A model generated the notes under the pieces. The model made no database searches. It saw nothing but the letters and a program-made list of their open reading frames with translations, and was not told where the DNA came from. Below, in pieces: positions 25,468 to 34,457 of a stretch of 64,000 bases of DNA (position 1 is its first letter; every line of letters starts with the position of its first letter). Origin of the DNA: Paenibacillus sp. V4I7 (GTDB lineage Bacteria; Bacillota; Bacilli; Paenibacillales; NBRC-103111); assembly GCF_030817275.1 (NCBI RefSeq), contig NZ_JAUSZD010000002.1, positions 6,386,001 to 6,450,000 of the forward strand. The letters run 5' to 3'. Position numbers and translations under genes: made by a program.

Positions 25468-26340
25468 CTATCCCTTCACCGAGCCTAAGAGCACACCCTT
25501 CGTAAAATGCTTCTGCAAGAACGGATATACAAACAGAATCGGAACGGTAGCAAATACAATAACAGCCATACGAATGGTTAGCGGCTGAATCTCGGTATCA
25601 TCGATACTTGCATCGCCGATTCGGCTTTGCGCTAAAATAACGATCTCCCGCAGGAGCACCTGAATCGGCCATTTGCTGTTATCGTTGATATACATCACAG
25701 CACTGAAAAATTGATTCCAGTGGGATACCGCGTAGAAAAGTGCGAATGTGGCCATGGCCGGCATCGATAAAGGGAGAACGATACGGAATAAAACACCCAG
25801 ATCGCTGCATCCGTCGATTTTCGCCGAATCCTCCAAGCCGTCCGGTATTTGTTGAAAGAAGTTTTTAAGCACGATGAGATTGAAAGCACTGATTGCACTT
25901 GGAATCATCAAAGCCCACAGCGTATTGGTTAAACCCAGCGCTTTCACCACGAAATAGGTGGGGATCAACCCGCCTCCGAACAGCATCGTAAACAATACGG
26001 CGAGCAGTATGAATTGTCTGCCCCGGATATGTGTCTTCGATAGCGGATAGGCCATCAATGACGTAAACAGCAGATTAATGAAGGTGCCTACAACCGTAAT
26101 GTAAATAGAAACCATTAAGCTTCTGATCAATGTATCTGTTGAGAATATGTAACGGTAGGATGCAAGGGACCATTCCTTGGGAAATAAAATGATTCCCCCT
26201 CTCGCTACCTCCGCCGGACTTGTGAAAGAAACCGCTAGAACATACAGAAACGGTAATGCACAAGCAATAGAGAAGATAAGTAAGAAGCTGTAGTTAAAAA
26301 TATCAAATAGGCGGTTGCCTAGGGTTTTATCGTATGGCAT
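25468..26340 (-). CDS. CUT1 sugar ABC transporter permease (LplC/YtcP-like)
   Basis: The 290-residue membrane protein has about six helices and the permease EAA loop (DGLEDSAKIDGCSDLGVLFRIVLPLS), which contacts the ATPase. The C-terminus FLQKHFTKGVLLGSVKG is typical of the LplC/YtcP branch. An AGGAGG ribosome site lies just before the ATG. It follows the other permease gene by 36 nt and precedes GH43 by 31 nt. No ATP-binding subunit is encoded nearby, as usual for CUT1 systems that share an MsmX-type ATPase. Confidence 0.92.
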   Translation of the reverse strand: MPYDKTLGNRLFDIFNYSFLLIFSIACALPFLYVLAVSFTSPAEVARGGIILFPKEWSLASYRYIFSTDTLIRSLMVSIYITVVGTFINLLFTSLMAYPLSKTHIRGRQFILLAVLFTMLFGGGLIPTYFVVKALGLTNTLWALMIPSAISAFNLIVLKNFFQQIPDGLEDSAKIDGCSDLGVLFRIVLPLSMPAMATFALFYAVSHWNQFFSAVMYINDNSKWPIQVLLREIVILAQSRIGDASIDDTEIQPLTIRMAVIVFATVPILFVYPFLQKHFTKGVLLGSVKG

Positions 26341-26376
26341 TGCGATGTCCTCCTTTATTTAGAAAACAAGACGGTA

Positions 26377-27342
26377 TTAGTACACGCCTTCCTGCCCGAA
26401 TCGTTTGGCAAGCCAGTTCGAGCCAAGTACCAAGACCAGACCTATTGCCGATTTAAATAAACCTACCGCCGCACTGTAGCTGTACTGCGCCTGTGTTAAT
26501 CCTTTCGTGTACACATAGGTATCGAATACTTCCCCTACCTCTCGATTGGTCGGCGTAATCATCAAGAAGATGTGCTCGAAGCCAGAGTCCAGAAAATTTC
26601 CGAGGCGCAGAATCATCAAGATAATGATCGTGCTGCGAATCGCAGGGAGAGTAATATGCCAGAGCTGTCTCCACCTTCCGGCTCCGTCTATGCGTACAGC
26701 TTCATATAGCTGCATATCGACACCGGACAAAGCCGCAAGGAAAATAATCGTACCCCAACCAACTTCCTTCCATATGGATTGCGAAATAATCATCGTCCGG
26801 AACCATTCCGGTTCGAGCAGGAAGGCAATTTTCTTCCCGCTGATCGCATAGATCAGTTCGTTTAAAATCCCGTTCTCCGTCGTTAGCAGCATATAAAATA
26901 TCCCTACGACAACAACCCATGAGACAAAGTGAGGAATATAGATGAGCGTTTGTACAAATCGTTTGAACCTATCCCTGCGAAGCTCATTCATCATCAGCGA
27001 AAGAATGATCGGCAGCGGGAAGAAAAAGACCAGATTGTATACGGCAATGATGATTGTATTTCTAAACAGCATGCCGAATTGCGGCTCACTAAAGAATCGC
27101 TCGAAATGCTTAAACCCAACCCAAGGGCTTTCCATAAAACCAAGGTGGGGCTTATAATCTTGGAATGCCATAATCAGTCCGTACATCGGGACATATTTGA
27201 AAATAAGGAAGTATGCCACACCCGGTAACATCATCAGGTATAACCATTTGTCTCTAATGAATTCCTTCATCAGCAAGCTCAGTTTCGATTTTCGAATCTG
27301 TCCGTTCGATCGTCTCGACTGCAAAGTCAAGTCTGCTTTCAT
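26377..27342 (-). CDS. CUT1 sugar ABC transporter permease (LplB/YteP-like)
   Basis: I choose the ATG at 27342 because GGAGGAG lies six nt upstream; a GTG five codons earlier would put that ribosome site inside the gene. The 321-residue product begins with a basic cytoplasmic tail, then LYLMMLPGVAYFLIFKYVPMYG and about six membrane helices. The EAA-type loop is present (LYEAVRIDGAGRWRQLWHITLP). The C-terminus ends GSNWLAKRFGQEGVY. It pairs with the 25468-26340 permease to form the membrane pore. It is the first gene of the transporter-GH43 unit, after a terminator that closes the upstream lipoprotein gene. Confidence 0.92.
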   Translation of the reverse strand: MKADLTLQSRRSNGQIRKSKLSLLMKEFIRDKWLYLMMLPGVAYFLIFKYVPMYGLIMAFQDYKPHLGFMESPWVGFKHFERFFSEPQFGMLFRNTIIIAVYNLVFFFPLPIILSLMMNELRRDRFKRFVQTLIYIPHFVSWVVVVGIFYMLLTTENGILNELIYAISGKKIAFLLEPEWFRTMIISQSIWKEVGWGTIIFLAALSGVDMQLYEAVRIDGAGRWRQLWHITLPAIRSTIIILMILRLGNFLDSGFEHIFLMITPTNREVGEVFDTYVYTKGLTQAQYSYSAAVGLFKSAIGLVLVLGSNWLAKRFGQEGVY

Positions 27343-27489
27343 CTTAAGCTCCTCCACATCTCTTTGTTTATGCCTTTATTATTGGACAGAATCCTTGTGG
27401 CAGGCTATACCTGCGGCATAACCTCTTTTGCTTTTCTGCCCTTTTCCAGAGCAATAGCTTCCAGGCAACTATATATGCACAAACGAAAA

Positions 27490-27511
27490 AACCCTTGATT
27501 TTTCAAGGGTT
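27490..27511 (-). terminator. Terminator after the second sugar-binding lipoprotein gene
   Basis: AACCCTTGA (27490-27498) pairs perfectly with TCAAGGGTT (27503-27511). On the minus strand TTTTTTCGTTT follows. It separates the lipoprotein gene from the permease operon. Confidence 0.85.
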
Positions 27512-27538
27512 CTACGGTATTTCCCAGTATTGGCGGTC

Positions 27539-29032
27539 TTATTTATCCTTATCCTTCTTGGTATAAGCTTCTTCATATTCCCGAATCATCTTGTCGCCGC
27601 CGGCTTCTCTCCACTTTTCGATTTCGGATTTCCAGCCTGCCTCATCAATCTTACCCATAATAAACTTCGTCTGCGCATCCGTAATCAGAACCTCGAGCTC
27701 CTTGCCACGCTCGGCATAGGTTTCTGATTCTAAGGTTAACGCTGGGTTAGGGACAATATACAACTCATTCTCCTTGATGATCTGCTGGTTTTTCCGATAG
27801 AGGTCGGGTTGGCGTATAGGCTTCAGGGCAGGATTACTGTCAATATACGGGAAAGTATCTCTATAGGTCTTAACCTCCTTTAGATCCAGTTCACGATCGA
27901 GAACCTCCGTATACTCGCCTTTATCGATCCAATGTCTATTTTCAATTCCTTTAGAAAGCACGGTTTGCATGGCAGGCTCCAACAACTTATCTAGAAAAGC
28001 TAAAATTTTTCTCATTTCCGCTTCCGTTTTCACCGCATCCTTAGGAATAGCCAGGAAACCGACATTGCCCGGTTCGCCAGGGAGCCGGATCCCTTCAGGG
28101 CCCTCTAACGGAGCCACCTCCACAACCGCTGAAGGAACTGCCTTTACCAGTTTATCCTGCCAGCTTTGGGCATTCCCTCCGACAACCTGAGTACCCGCCC
28201 GCCCCAATTCATATAACTTCGATGTTTCCGTAGCATCCGCGACAGCAAAATCCTGATTCATCAGCTTTTCTTGATAAAGCCGTTTAAACAGCTTCATCGT
28301 TTCGTGGAATGGCTCGGTCATAAATTCGGGGGTGAAGCGGCCGTTCTCCACCTTCCATTTGTTCGGCCCTCCTTGCGATACGGAAAACCGTGTCAGTATG
28401 GAGCTTACATCCTGATTGTATCTTTTCTCCAAGATCATCCCGTATGTATCATTCTTCCCATTCTTATCCGGGTCACCTAGCGTAAGCGCTTTAATAACCG
28501 TATACCAATCATCCAACGTCTTTGGCAGCTTTAAACCCAAGATGTCAAACCAATCTTTACGGTAATGGATAACTGCACGACCAAGGGGACGGTACAATGG
28601 TACCCCGTATATTTTCCCGCCGACAGCAATGTTATCGTAATACAACATATTTTGGGCGGATAATTGTTGATAATCCTTTAAGTAGGGACCGATTTCCCAA
28701 AACTGCCCCGCCTTAAGTGTAGCGATGATCGTCGGCGTATAGCTGAGCTTGATCAGCTTCGGGAGCTCTCCGGATGCGATCATCACCTTCACCTTCTCAT
28801 CATAGGCCGAAAAGGGAATCCATTGAATTTGCAAATCCGTGTTCGTGTACGCTTCAATGGCTTTTTCCATCTCGTTGTTCTTGGGAGGAATCTCTCCAAT
28901 TTGGCTGACCACGAGCGAAAGAGAGGAGATTTTAGCGGTATTTTCCACTTCCTGCTTTTTACTCTGGCTGCATGCAGTCAGCAGCATGGAGGATATAAGC
29001 AAGCTGACTATGAACACGGAATATCGTTTCAT
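27539..29032 (-). CDS. Second extracellular sugar-binding lipoprotein (YtcQ/LplA-like)
   Basis: The start at 29032 is chosen because GAGAGGAG lies six nt upstream and the product then begins MKRYSVFIVSLLISS with lipobox LTAC. The 497-residue protein is a paralogue of the 22278-23798 product: both contain IHYRKDWFD, DPDKNGKNDTYG, PNKWK, PGEPGN and KFIMGKIDEAGW. It lies 13 nt after the membrane AraC regulator gene and is closed by its own terminator, so it forms a sensor-regulator plus binding-protein unit. It may deliver substrate to the same permeases or serve sensing; that is inference. Confidence 0.9.
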   Translation of the reverse strand: MKRYSVFIVSLLISSMLLTACSQSKKQEVENTAKISSLSLVVSQIGEIPPKNNEMEKAIEAYTNTDLQIQWIPFSAYDEKVKVMIASGELPKLIKLSYTPTIIATLKAGQFWEIGPYLKDYQQLSAQNMLYYDNIAVGGKIYGVPLYRPLGRAVIHYRKDWFDILGLKLPKTLDDWYTVIKALTLGDPDKNGKNDTYGMILEKRYNQDVSSILTRFSVSQGGPNKWKVENGRFTPEFMTEPFHETMKLFKRLYQEKLMNQDFAVADATETSKLYELGRAGTQVVGGNAQSWQDKLVKAVPSAVVEVAPLEGPEGIRLPGEPGNVGFLAIPKDAVKTEAEMRKILAFLDKLLEPAMQTVLSKGIENRHWIDKGEYTEVLDRELDLKEVKTYRDTFPYIDSNPALKPIRQPDLYRKNQQIIKENELYIVPNPALTLESETYAERGKELEVLITDAQTKFIMGKIDEAGWKSEIEKWREAGGDKMIREYEEAYTKKDKDK

Positions 29033-29045
29033 TTGGTACTCCTCT

Positions 29046-31346
29046 CTACTTTTGATCCATCTTCTCACGATACTGCCCTGGTGTTACATCGAACATTTTC
29101 CGAAAACTCCGAATGAATGCGCTTATATTTTTATACTGAAGCCTTTCACCGATTTCCGAAATTTTCATATCCGTTGTCTCCAGCATGACCTTGGCCATCT
29201 TCATCCGATAATCAGATAAATAATCGCTAAACGTCGTGCCGATTTCCTTCTTGAAAATGCGGCTTAGATACACCGGATGGTAGCTAAGAATTTCCGAACA
29301 CGATTCCAATGTAATTTCCTGATCGAATTGCTCCTGAATCATCCTTACAAGCCTATCAGCAATTTTTACGTATTGCGTTTCTGATTTCTCTGATAAAACC
29401 TGAATGATTGGAGCAAACAATCGGGATTCGAACCAGTACTCAATTTCATCCCGTGTTTGCAAATGCAGCAATCGCTCTACCGCGCCTTCATCCTCAAGAA
29501 CTTTTTTTATCGAAATGCCCTGATCCTGTACGATCCCTAGAATCCGGGAAATAAGCTGCAGCAGTAAAATGTGATGCTCATACAAAAAGCCGTCCTTATG
29601 CAGCAGCGCATTCAAATAATCCTGAAACAGCTCGGTGGCTTTGTCCAGCTGCATTTCGCGAAGCGCATACACAAGCTGCTCTTCCATTACCTTTAGGTGC
29701 GTATAGACATATTTATCTGCTCCGGGGTTATTTTCGATATCCTCATAGTGAACAATAATCTCCGGCCCAAGACTTATACGCGACTTCATAGCTAACAAGC
29801 TCTCTCCATACGCTTTGACGGTATCTGTTAACGTAGGAAACGGTTTACTGATTCCGATGCTTACTTGTATATGTAAGTAGTGCTTGGCATTTGTTTTAAT
29901 GGACTCCGCCATTTGATATAAAATGCGCTTGACCTCCGCCGGATCCTCCACATCCGTTGCCACAAGCGTCACTTGCGACTGATTCAATATAATCGGTGTA
30001 AACCGAAACTCAGGAGGCAGTACCTCCTGGGCAATGTTATTCACGGCATAAAGCAGAAGCTCCCTGTCTTGCTCCTGATACTTGGTATCCTGCAAATTAT
30101 CAATTTTCAGCGTAAGCACCCCCAGATGCTTCCAGCCGGTTGGAAAGCCATACATGGCAGAGCGGAATAAATAGTCGTTCTCCGATAACTGTCCTGTAAA
30201 CAGCTTTAGTACAAAAAACTCTTTTAAATGTCCCGCTTGACCGAGCATTTGCTGTTCGATATGATTTCTTGAAACAGCCAAAGACTGCATGCTTACTTTA
30301 ATGAATTCCAGCTCATCGGTTCTAGGCTGTATCGATTGAGCGTTAAATTTATGATCAATACCCTTGGCAACATCTAATAGATTCTGTATCGGTCGATACA
30401 TGCGGCGACTGCCGTATAAAGCAAAAGCCAGCACGACCAATAGGATGGCAGCGCAAACAATCAGCGTTAGCTTGGCAATTTTCTGGGGTTCCTTGGTGAT
30501 TTCACCAATAGAGATAACCGACACATACGTCCACCCGTTGTAGCCTGAGGAACGGTACATAACCGCTACCTCTTCATTTCCTAAATGTGTATTGAAAAAT
30601 CCTTGTTTATTTTCTGGTTCCGCTTCCAGTTTATTAGCAATGACCTGATTAATTTCGTGAAAGCCATCCTTTGCCTCAGCCGTCACAAGAATATCAGCTC
30701 CTGTGCGGTCCAAAATATAATTCCGGTTCGATGGATTGCCGGGTATCAACGCTTCCCGAATATCGGCCGCCGATATTCGTACAACCACAAGTCCTTGCGG
30801 CTTATTCGTTTGGGGCAGGATCGGTATTTTATGTACAAGGGTTATCATTTCCACAGGATTTTCCTCAACGCCATTTGCAGGCACCGTTCCTGTACGCCAA
30901 TAAATGCTTCTCGGCTGCTTGGCATACTCCCAGAACTCCTTATTGTTTACGAGCTGATCTAACGGTTTAATGGTATTTAGGCTTATAGACCAGTTTCGCT
31001 CCAAATTAATTAAAAAGGCCTCAGTGATGACAACATCACTTGATTGAAGGTTATACAACGACACATAAAGATCACGTATCTGTTCAAAATCAGTGGGCGA
31101 GTAAGTCGTGTTCATCGCCGTCTTAACCAGGGAAGAGTTGGCATACTGCGTCGCCGATTTCTCAATGGATTTCAACATTTGTTCCACACGCATCTGGGTT
31201 TGCGCCAACCACTGCATGTTGCCATCTTTTACCTTATCCTCAAGATCCCTAGTTGCAATCGAATAAGAGACAATCCCAATAATTACAGCGGGAAGTACGC
31301 CTAATACAAAGCTAAATGCCAGTAATCTAAGCAAATATCTGCGCAA
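29046..31346 (-). CDS. Membrane-anchored AraC-family transcriptional regulator (YesN/Cache type)
   Basis: The start is probably the TTG at 31346 (MRRYLLRLLAFSF), with GGAGGGGG upstream; the frame is open to 31433 but without a ribosome site there. The 766-residue product has a first membrane helix (about 8-30), an extracellular Cache-like sensor region (about 35-270), a second helix (LTLIVCAAILLVVLAFALYG), a HAMP/linker part, and a C-terminal AraC double helix-turn-helix (ending FRKMFDVTPGQYREKM). Such regulators sense extracellular sugars and activate pectin or xylan loci. It is co-oriented with, and 13 nt upstream of, a binding-protein gene and probably controls this locus. Confidence 0.88.
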   Translation of the reverse strand: MRRYLLRLLAFSFVLGVLPAVIIGIVSYSIATRDLEDKVKDGNMQWLAQTQMRVEQMLKSIEKSATQYANSSLVKTAMNTTYSPTDFEQIRDLYVSLYNLQSSDVVITEAFLINLERNWSISLNTIKPLDQLVNNKEFWEYAKQPRSIYWRTGTVPANGVEENPVEMITLVHKIPILPQTNKPQGLVVVRISAADIREALIPGNPSNRNYILDRTGADILVTAEAKDGFHEINQVIANKLEAEPENKQGFFNTHLGNEEVAVMYRSSGYNGWTYVSVISIGEITKEPQKIAKLTLIVCAAILLVVLAFALYGSRRMYRPIQNLLDVAKGIDHKFNAQSIQPRTDELEFIKVSMQSLAVSRNHIEQQMLGQAGHLKEFFVLKLFTGQLSENDYLFRSAMYGFPTGWKHLGVLTLKIDNLQDTKYQEQDRELLLYAVNNIAQEVLPPEFRFTPIILNQSQVTLVATDVEDPAEVKRILYQMAESIKTNAKHYLHIQVSIGISKPFPTLTDTVKAYGESLLAMKSRISLGPEIIVHYEDIENNPGADKYVYTHLKVMEEQLVYALREMQLDKATELFQDYLNALLHKDGFLYEHHILLLQLISRILGIVQDQGISIKKVLEDEGAVERLLHLQTRDEIEYWFESRLFAPIIQVLSEKSETQYVKIADRLVRMIQEQFDQEITLESCSEILSYHPVYLSRIFKKEIGTTFSDYLSDYRMKMAKVMLETTDMKISEIGERLQYKNISAFIRSFRKMFDVTPGQYREKMDQK

Positions 31347-31404
31347 TACGCTTTCCCCCTCCGGAAATACCGCTGCCTGTTGTCTAAAAAATTGATTTAT
31401 TTCT

Positions 31405-31433
31405 ATTATATATGGAAAATGGGAAATAGACAT
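31405..31433 (-). promoter_or_regulatory. Possible promoter of the membrane AraC regulator
   Basis: A perfect TATAAT lies on the minus strand at 31405-31410. The -35 region 17 nt upstream (ATGTCT) is poor, as in activator-dependent promoters. The support is weak. Confidence 0.35.
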
Positions 31434-31529
31434 TATGGTTCTTTAAAGGAGTGGGATACCGAATGAATGGGGATTTTCTTTTTATCAAGAAGCATGACAT
31501 TCATAAAACACTAGAAGGCGGTAAACTTC

Positions 31530-32141
31530 ATGAACGCGCGAATCGTTTACTTCACGGATGCATTTCTGGAACCGTATCGCGGATCCCATCTGGATCTGCT
31601 CCTATCGCCTTTTATGCAAATCAATCGCGTTATTGATTTTAACAACCTGGAACAAAATTATATCGAGAATCTTCTCTTTCAAATGAATAACGAATATGCC
31701 AACCCCAATCGTCATGGGCAGGCACTTTATTTCGAAACACTGCTCGTCCAATTACTGCTGTTCGCCTCCCGTAAGGCGGCGGAAACGGCGGAAACCGCCT
31801 ATCTTCCGATGAACAAAAAAATTGCAGAAATCACCGAATATTGCAACACACATTATAGGAAAACACTTACGATGAAGGAGGCGTCTGCTCAATTCTTTAT
31901 TAGTCCCTTTCATTTCAGCCGTCTCTTTAAGCGATATACAGGCTTCAACTTTACCGAATACATTCTCACACTCCGAATTCGAGAGGCACAAAGACTGCTG
32001 CGGGAAACCTCCAGCAAAGTAATCGATATTGCAGCATCCGTCGGCTACATGAACATCACTCATTTTAATCGCAAATTTAAGCAGGTAACCAAAATGTCAC
32101 CTCTCGAATATAAGAAAATGATTAGAACGAATGTAAAATAA
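31530..32141 (+). CDS. AraC-family regulator, 5'-truncated and frameshifted
   Basis: The 203-residue frame has a complete AraC DNA-binding domain at the C-terminus (about 95-200; FFISPFHFSRLFKRYTGFNFTEYI and DIAASVGYMNITHFNRKFK). The N-terminal cupin is damaged. A different frame from the ATG at 31463 reads MNGDFLFIKKHDIHKTLEGG and KLHER, typical of the middle of AraC cupins, and must shift near 31540 to join RIVYFTDAFLEPYRGSH. The first roughly 45 residues of the cupin are missing altogether. It is divergent from the membrane regulator gene. It was probably a sugar-responsive regulator of this locus and is now likely inactive or reduced to a DNA-binding domain. Confidence 0.75.
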   Translation: MNARIVYFTDAFLEPYRGSHLDLLLSPFMQINRVIDFNNLEQNYIENLLFQMNNEYANPNRHGQALYFETLLVQLLLFASRKAAETAETAYLPMNKKIAEITEYCNTHYRKTLTMKEASAQFFISPFHFSRLFKRYTGFNFTEYILTLRIREAQRLLRETSSKVIDIAASVGYMNITHFNRKFKQVTKMSPLEYKKMIRTNVK

Positions 32142-32158
32142 ACATACGTAAAAAAAAA

Positions 32159-32195
32159 GAAGGCTGAAGCCATCGAATGGCTTATGCAACCTTCC
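32159..32195 (-). terminator. Terminator of the GH105 gene
   Basis: The minus strand reads GAAGG, then AAGCCAT-TCG-ATGGCTT, then CCTTC, followed by nine T. This is a strong Rho-independent terminator just after the GH105 stop codon. The plus-strand AraC gene converges on it. Confidence 0.85.
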
Positions 32196-32205
32196 CGTAA
32201 ATCTG

Positions 32206-33339
32206 CTATCTATGAATAGGTTCCACATGCACCAGCTTATCTGACTCCATGCCGGCCAACAGGAATGGCGCCAATCCCATCATAACATCGCTAACTACCT
32301 TCTCTTCCACATAATACTTGAAAGAGCCATCTCGGTAAGGGGTTCCCCCCAGTCCGGCTCCATGACAAATCCCATGCAGATGTACCCCGGCTGAATCGGT
32401 TTCCACAAGATGATCGATCATTCCTTGAAACCCTTTTAATGCTGCGGCCTTGAATTTCCCAGATAAATAACCAAGTCTAGTCCCCTTAGCCAGCGCGTAA
32501 ACAAACATGCCACTACCGGAGGCTTCTACATAATTGCTTTCCCTGTGCCCCATATCCAGCACTTGATACCAAAGGCCCGTATCTGGGTCCTGCACCTTAG
32601 CCAGCGCTTCCGCCATGCGCTCAAAAATCCCGATAACGGTTCCCCGTTTTGGATGATCCACAGGAAAGTGCTCCAGTGCATCGACGATCGCCATCGCGTA
32701 CCACCCCATCGCCCGGCTCCAGAAATGAAAGGATTGTCCTGTGTTCGAATCACACCACGCTTGTTCTCTGCTTTCGTCCCAGCCATGATGAAGCAGTCCT
32801 GTCTTGGGGTCTCGCGTGTGCTTCTCTACCAGCAGCAGTTGCTTAGCTACATCATCGAAGAGATCCTCCCGTCCGAACATCTTCGCATACTCCGCAAGGA
32901 ACGGAGAGGACATGTACAGCCCGTCAAGCCACATTTGGAATGGGTAAATCTTCTTATGCCAGAACCCGCCCTCACTTGTTCTTGGATGTCCTTTCAGTTG
33001 AACAGCTAACAAATGAGCGGCCTGCTCATACCACTTCTCACCCGTTCTCCGTATTAAGGGGAACAATACCTTTCCTTGATTCACTTGATCCAGATTATAT
33101 TCTTCGATCGCATAAGTCCGAATCCTACCGTCAGGCTGAACGAAAAGGTCCATGTGACGCTTCATAAACTCATAATAGCGTTCATCGCCGGTTTGCTCCG
33201 CCAGCCTTCCAAATGCGAGAAGCATCATACCGGGAACGTAGGCCCACCGTTTCGCCAGCTCAGGATGATAGCCCTCTGCATCAGCTTCAGACATAAATGT
33301 ATTTGCTGTATTTACAGCCCAATCAAGATGTTTCGTCAT
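32206..33339 (-). CDS. GH105 unsaturated rhamnogalacturonyl/glucuronyl hydrolase (YteR/YesR-like), cytoplasmic
   Basis: The 377-residue product has no signal peptide. It is an alpha/alpha-barrel enzyme that hydrates and removes the 4,5-unsaturated uronate left by pectin lyases. Family features are WAYVPGMMLLA, YPFQMWLDGLYMSSPF (catalytic Asp of the family), HHGWDES, FWSRAMGWYAMA and GSGMFVYALAKG. An AGAGGAG ribosome site precedes the ATG and a strong terminator follows. It completes the pathway: secreted lyases and esterases, ABC import, then this hydrolase. It is transcribed separately from the main cluster. Confidence 0.93.
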   Translation of the reverse strand: MTKHLDWAVNTANTFMSEADAEGYHPELAKRWAYVPGMMLLAFGRLAEQTGDERYYEFMKRHMDLFVQPDGRIRTYAIEEYNLDQVNQGKVLFPLIRRTGEKWYEQAAHLLAVQLKGHPRTSEGGFWHKKIYPFQMWLDGLYMSSPFLAEYAKMFGREDLFDDVAKQLLLVEKHTRDPKTGLLHHGWDESREQAWCDSNTGQSFHFWSRAMGWYAMAIVDALEHFPVDHPKRGTVIGIFERMAEALAKVQDPDTGLWYQVLDMGHRESNYVEASGSGMFVYALAKGTRLGYLSGKFKAAALKGFQGMIDHLVETDSAGVHLHGICHGAGLGGTPYRDGSFKYYVEEKVVSDVMMGLAPFLLAGMESDKLVHVEPIHR

Positions 33340-33547
33340 TGTTTGTTATCTCCTCTTTTTCCTTATATAAGCTGCTTCTGTAACAGTTTTTGAATACGGA
33401 TCGGTGCTCCTAACTTGAAGATGGTACTATCTCTCGGATCTCATTGTAGGCCAAATTCAATTTAAATTCTTTGTGCATCCTTGTTCATTTTTGTGGAACT
33501 TTGCTATTTATGCGCTTTTTATGAAAATCAAAAAAACAACATACATA

Positions 33548-33720
33548 TTGACATTTCACTTTGCGAAGCATAATATATTATAACTGAGAATCTTAACCTA
33601 AAGATATTTATGCTCATCCATCATGATAAAAGCATGACAAAAAGGGCAGATGTCATTAGCGAAATGAATGAGGAAAGATACGTTGATCATGATATTTTGA
33701 AAACTTCTGAATAAAAATTT
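33548..33720 (+). pseudogene. Internally deleted copy of the FAD oxidoreductase gene with its promoter
   Basis: The promoter TTGACA-17-TAATAT (33548-33576) and the following leader match 956-1020. The sequence then jumps to CTCATCCATCATGATAAAAG, matching about 1186-1220. It jumps again to a stretch matching 1608-1675 (GTCATTAGCGAAATGAATGA... CTTCTGAATAAAAATT). The ATG region and about 390 bp of coding sequence are gone. It is a decayed duplicate of the gene at 1102-1671. Confidence 0.85.
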
Positions 33721-33744
33721 ACCAATTTTAGGTAAAAAACCTAC

Positions 33745-34221
33745 TTAATTATACGACATCCATACGGTATTACCCACAACCTCAAAACCCTGCTTATACC
33801 AAAAATTACGTGATTTTTCTAATGAATAAACATACATTTTCTTATTAGGGTATTTCAGTTTAAGCCAATCCATGAAGAAAGCCGCATAACCCTTCCGTTC
33901 AAATTCTTTCAGTATATCCAATGCTTCTATAAATACATAATCTGTTTTGTTCTTGATATCAATATAGAAGTCTTGTTCTAAGTATTTTTCATCATCGTTA
34001 AAATAATCTTTCTCCGCTTTCTGAATTAACTGTTTCGCACTCGTGTATTCCCAAACCACAGCATACCCCACCATCGTATTTTCAACTTCAATGAGATATA
34101 CATCATTAGGCAATTCCGAGCTTTCCTTCTTACTCAATTCCCCTGCATGATAGCTGGATTGCAATTCACTTAATATCGTTTGGAACTCTTGATCGAAAGC
34201 TATTTTCGTAATCGTAGGCAT
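33745..34221 (-). CDS. GNAT family N-acetyltransferase
   Basis: The start at 34221 (MPTITKIAFDQEF) has AAGGAG seven nt upstream; the frame is open six codons further without a site. The 158-residue product has a GNAT fold: VYLIEVENTMVGYAVVW (strands 2-3), an acetyl-CoA-type helix region FERKGYAAFFMDWLKLKY, and a YSLEKSRNFWYKQGFEVVG end typical of the family. Substrate unknown. A shortened copy with an internal deletion lies at 57049-57234. The gene is single, between an oxidoreductase remnant and a divergent aldo/keto reductase gene. Confidence 0.82.
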   Translation of the reverse strand: MPTITKIAFDQEFQTILSELQSSYHAGELSKKESSELPNDVYLIEVENTMVGYAVVWEYTSAKQLIQKAEKDYFNDDEKYLEQDFYIDIKNKTDYVFIEALDILKEFERKGYAAFFMDWLKLKYPNKKMYVYSLEKSRNFWYKQGFEVVGNTVWMSYN

Positions 34222-34457
34222 TATAAATCTCCTTTTCACACTGTTATCGGTACCGGAAGTATAACATACATCTACACCATCCCCAATGTTAGTTAATAAC
34301 TTCGGCTATAGTTAATCACATAAAGCTCATATACTGTAAATATTTTCACTACTTTCAAAGACATAGGAACTTCTATAGAATGTAAAGTGTCATCACGTAC
34401 AACTACTCAATAAATTTAGTTTCTACTAAAATCTAGAGGAATGTGGGAGGATGAATC

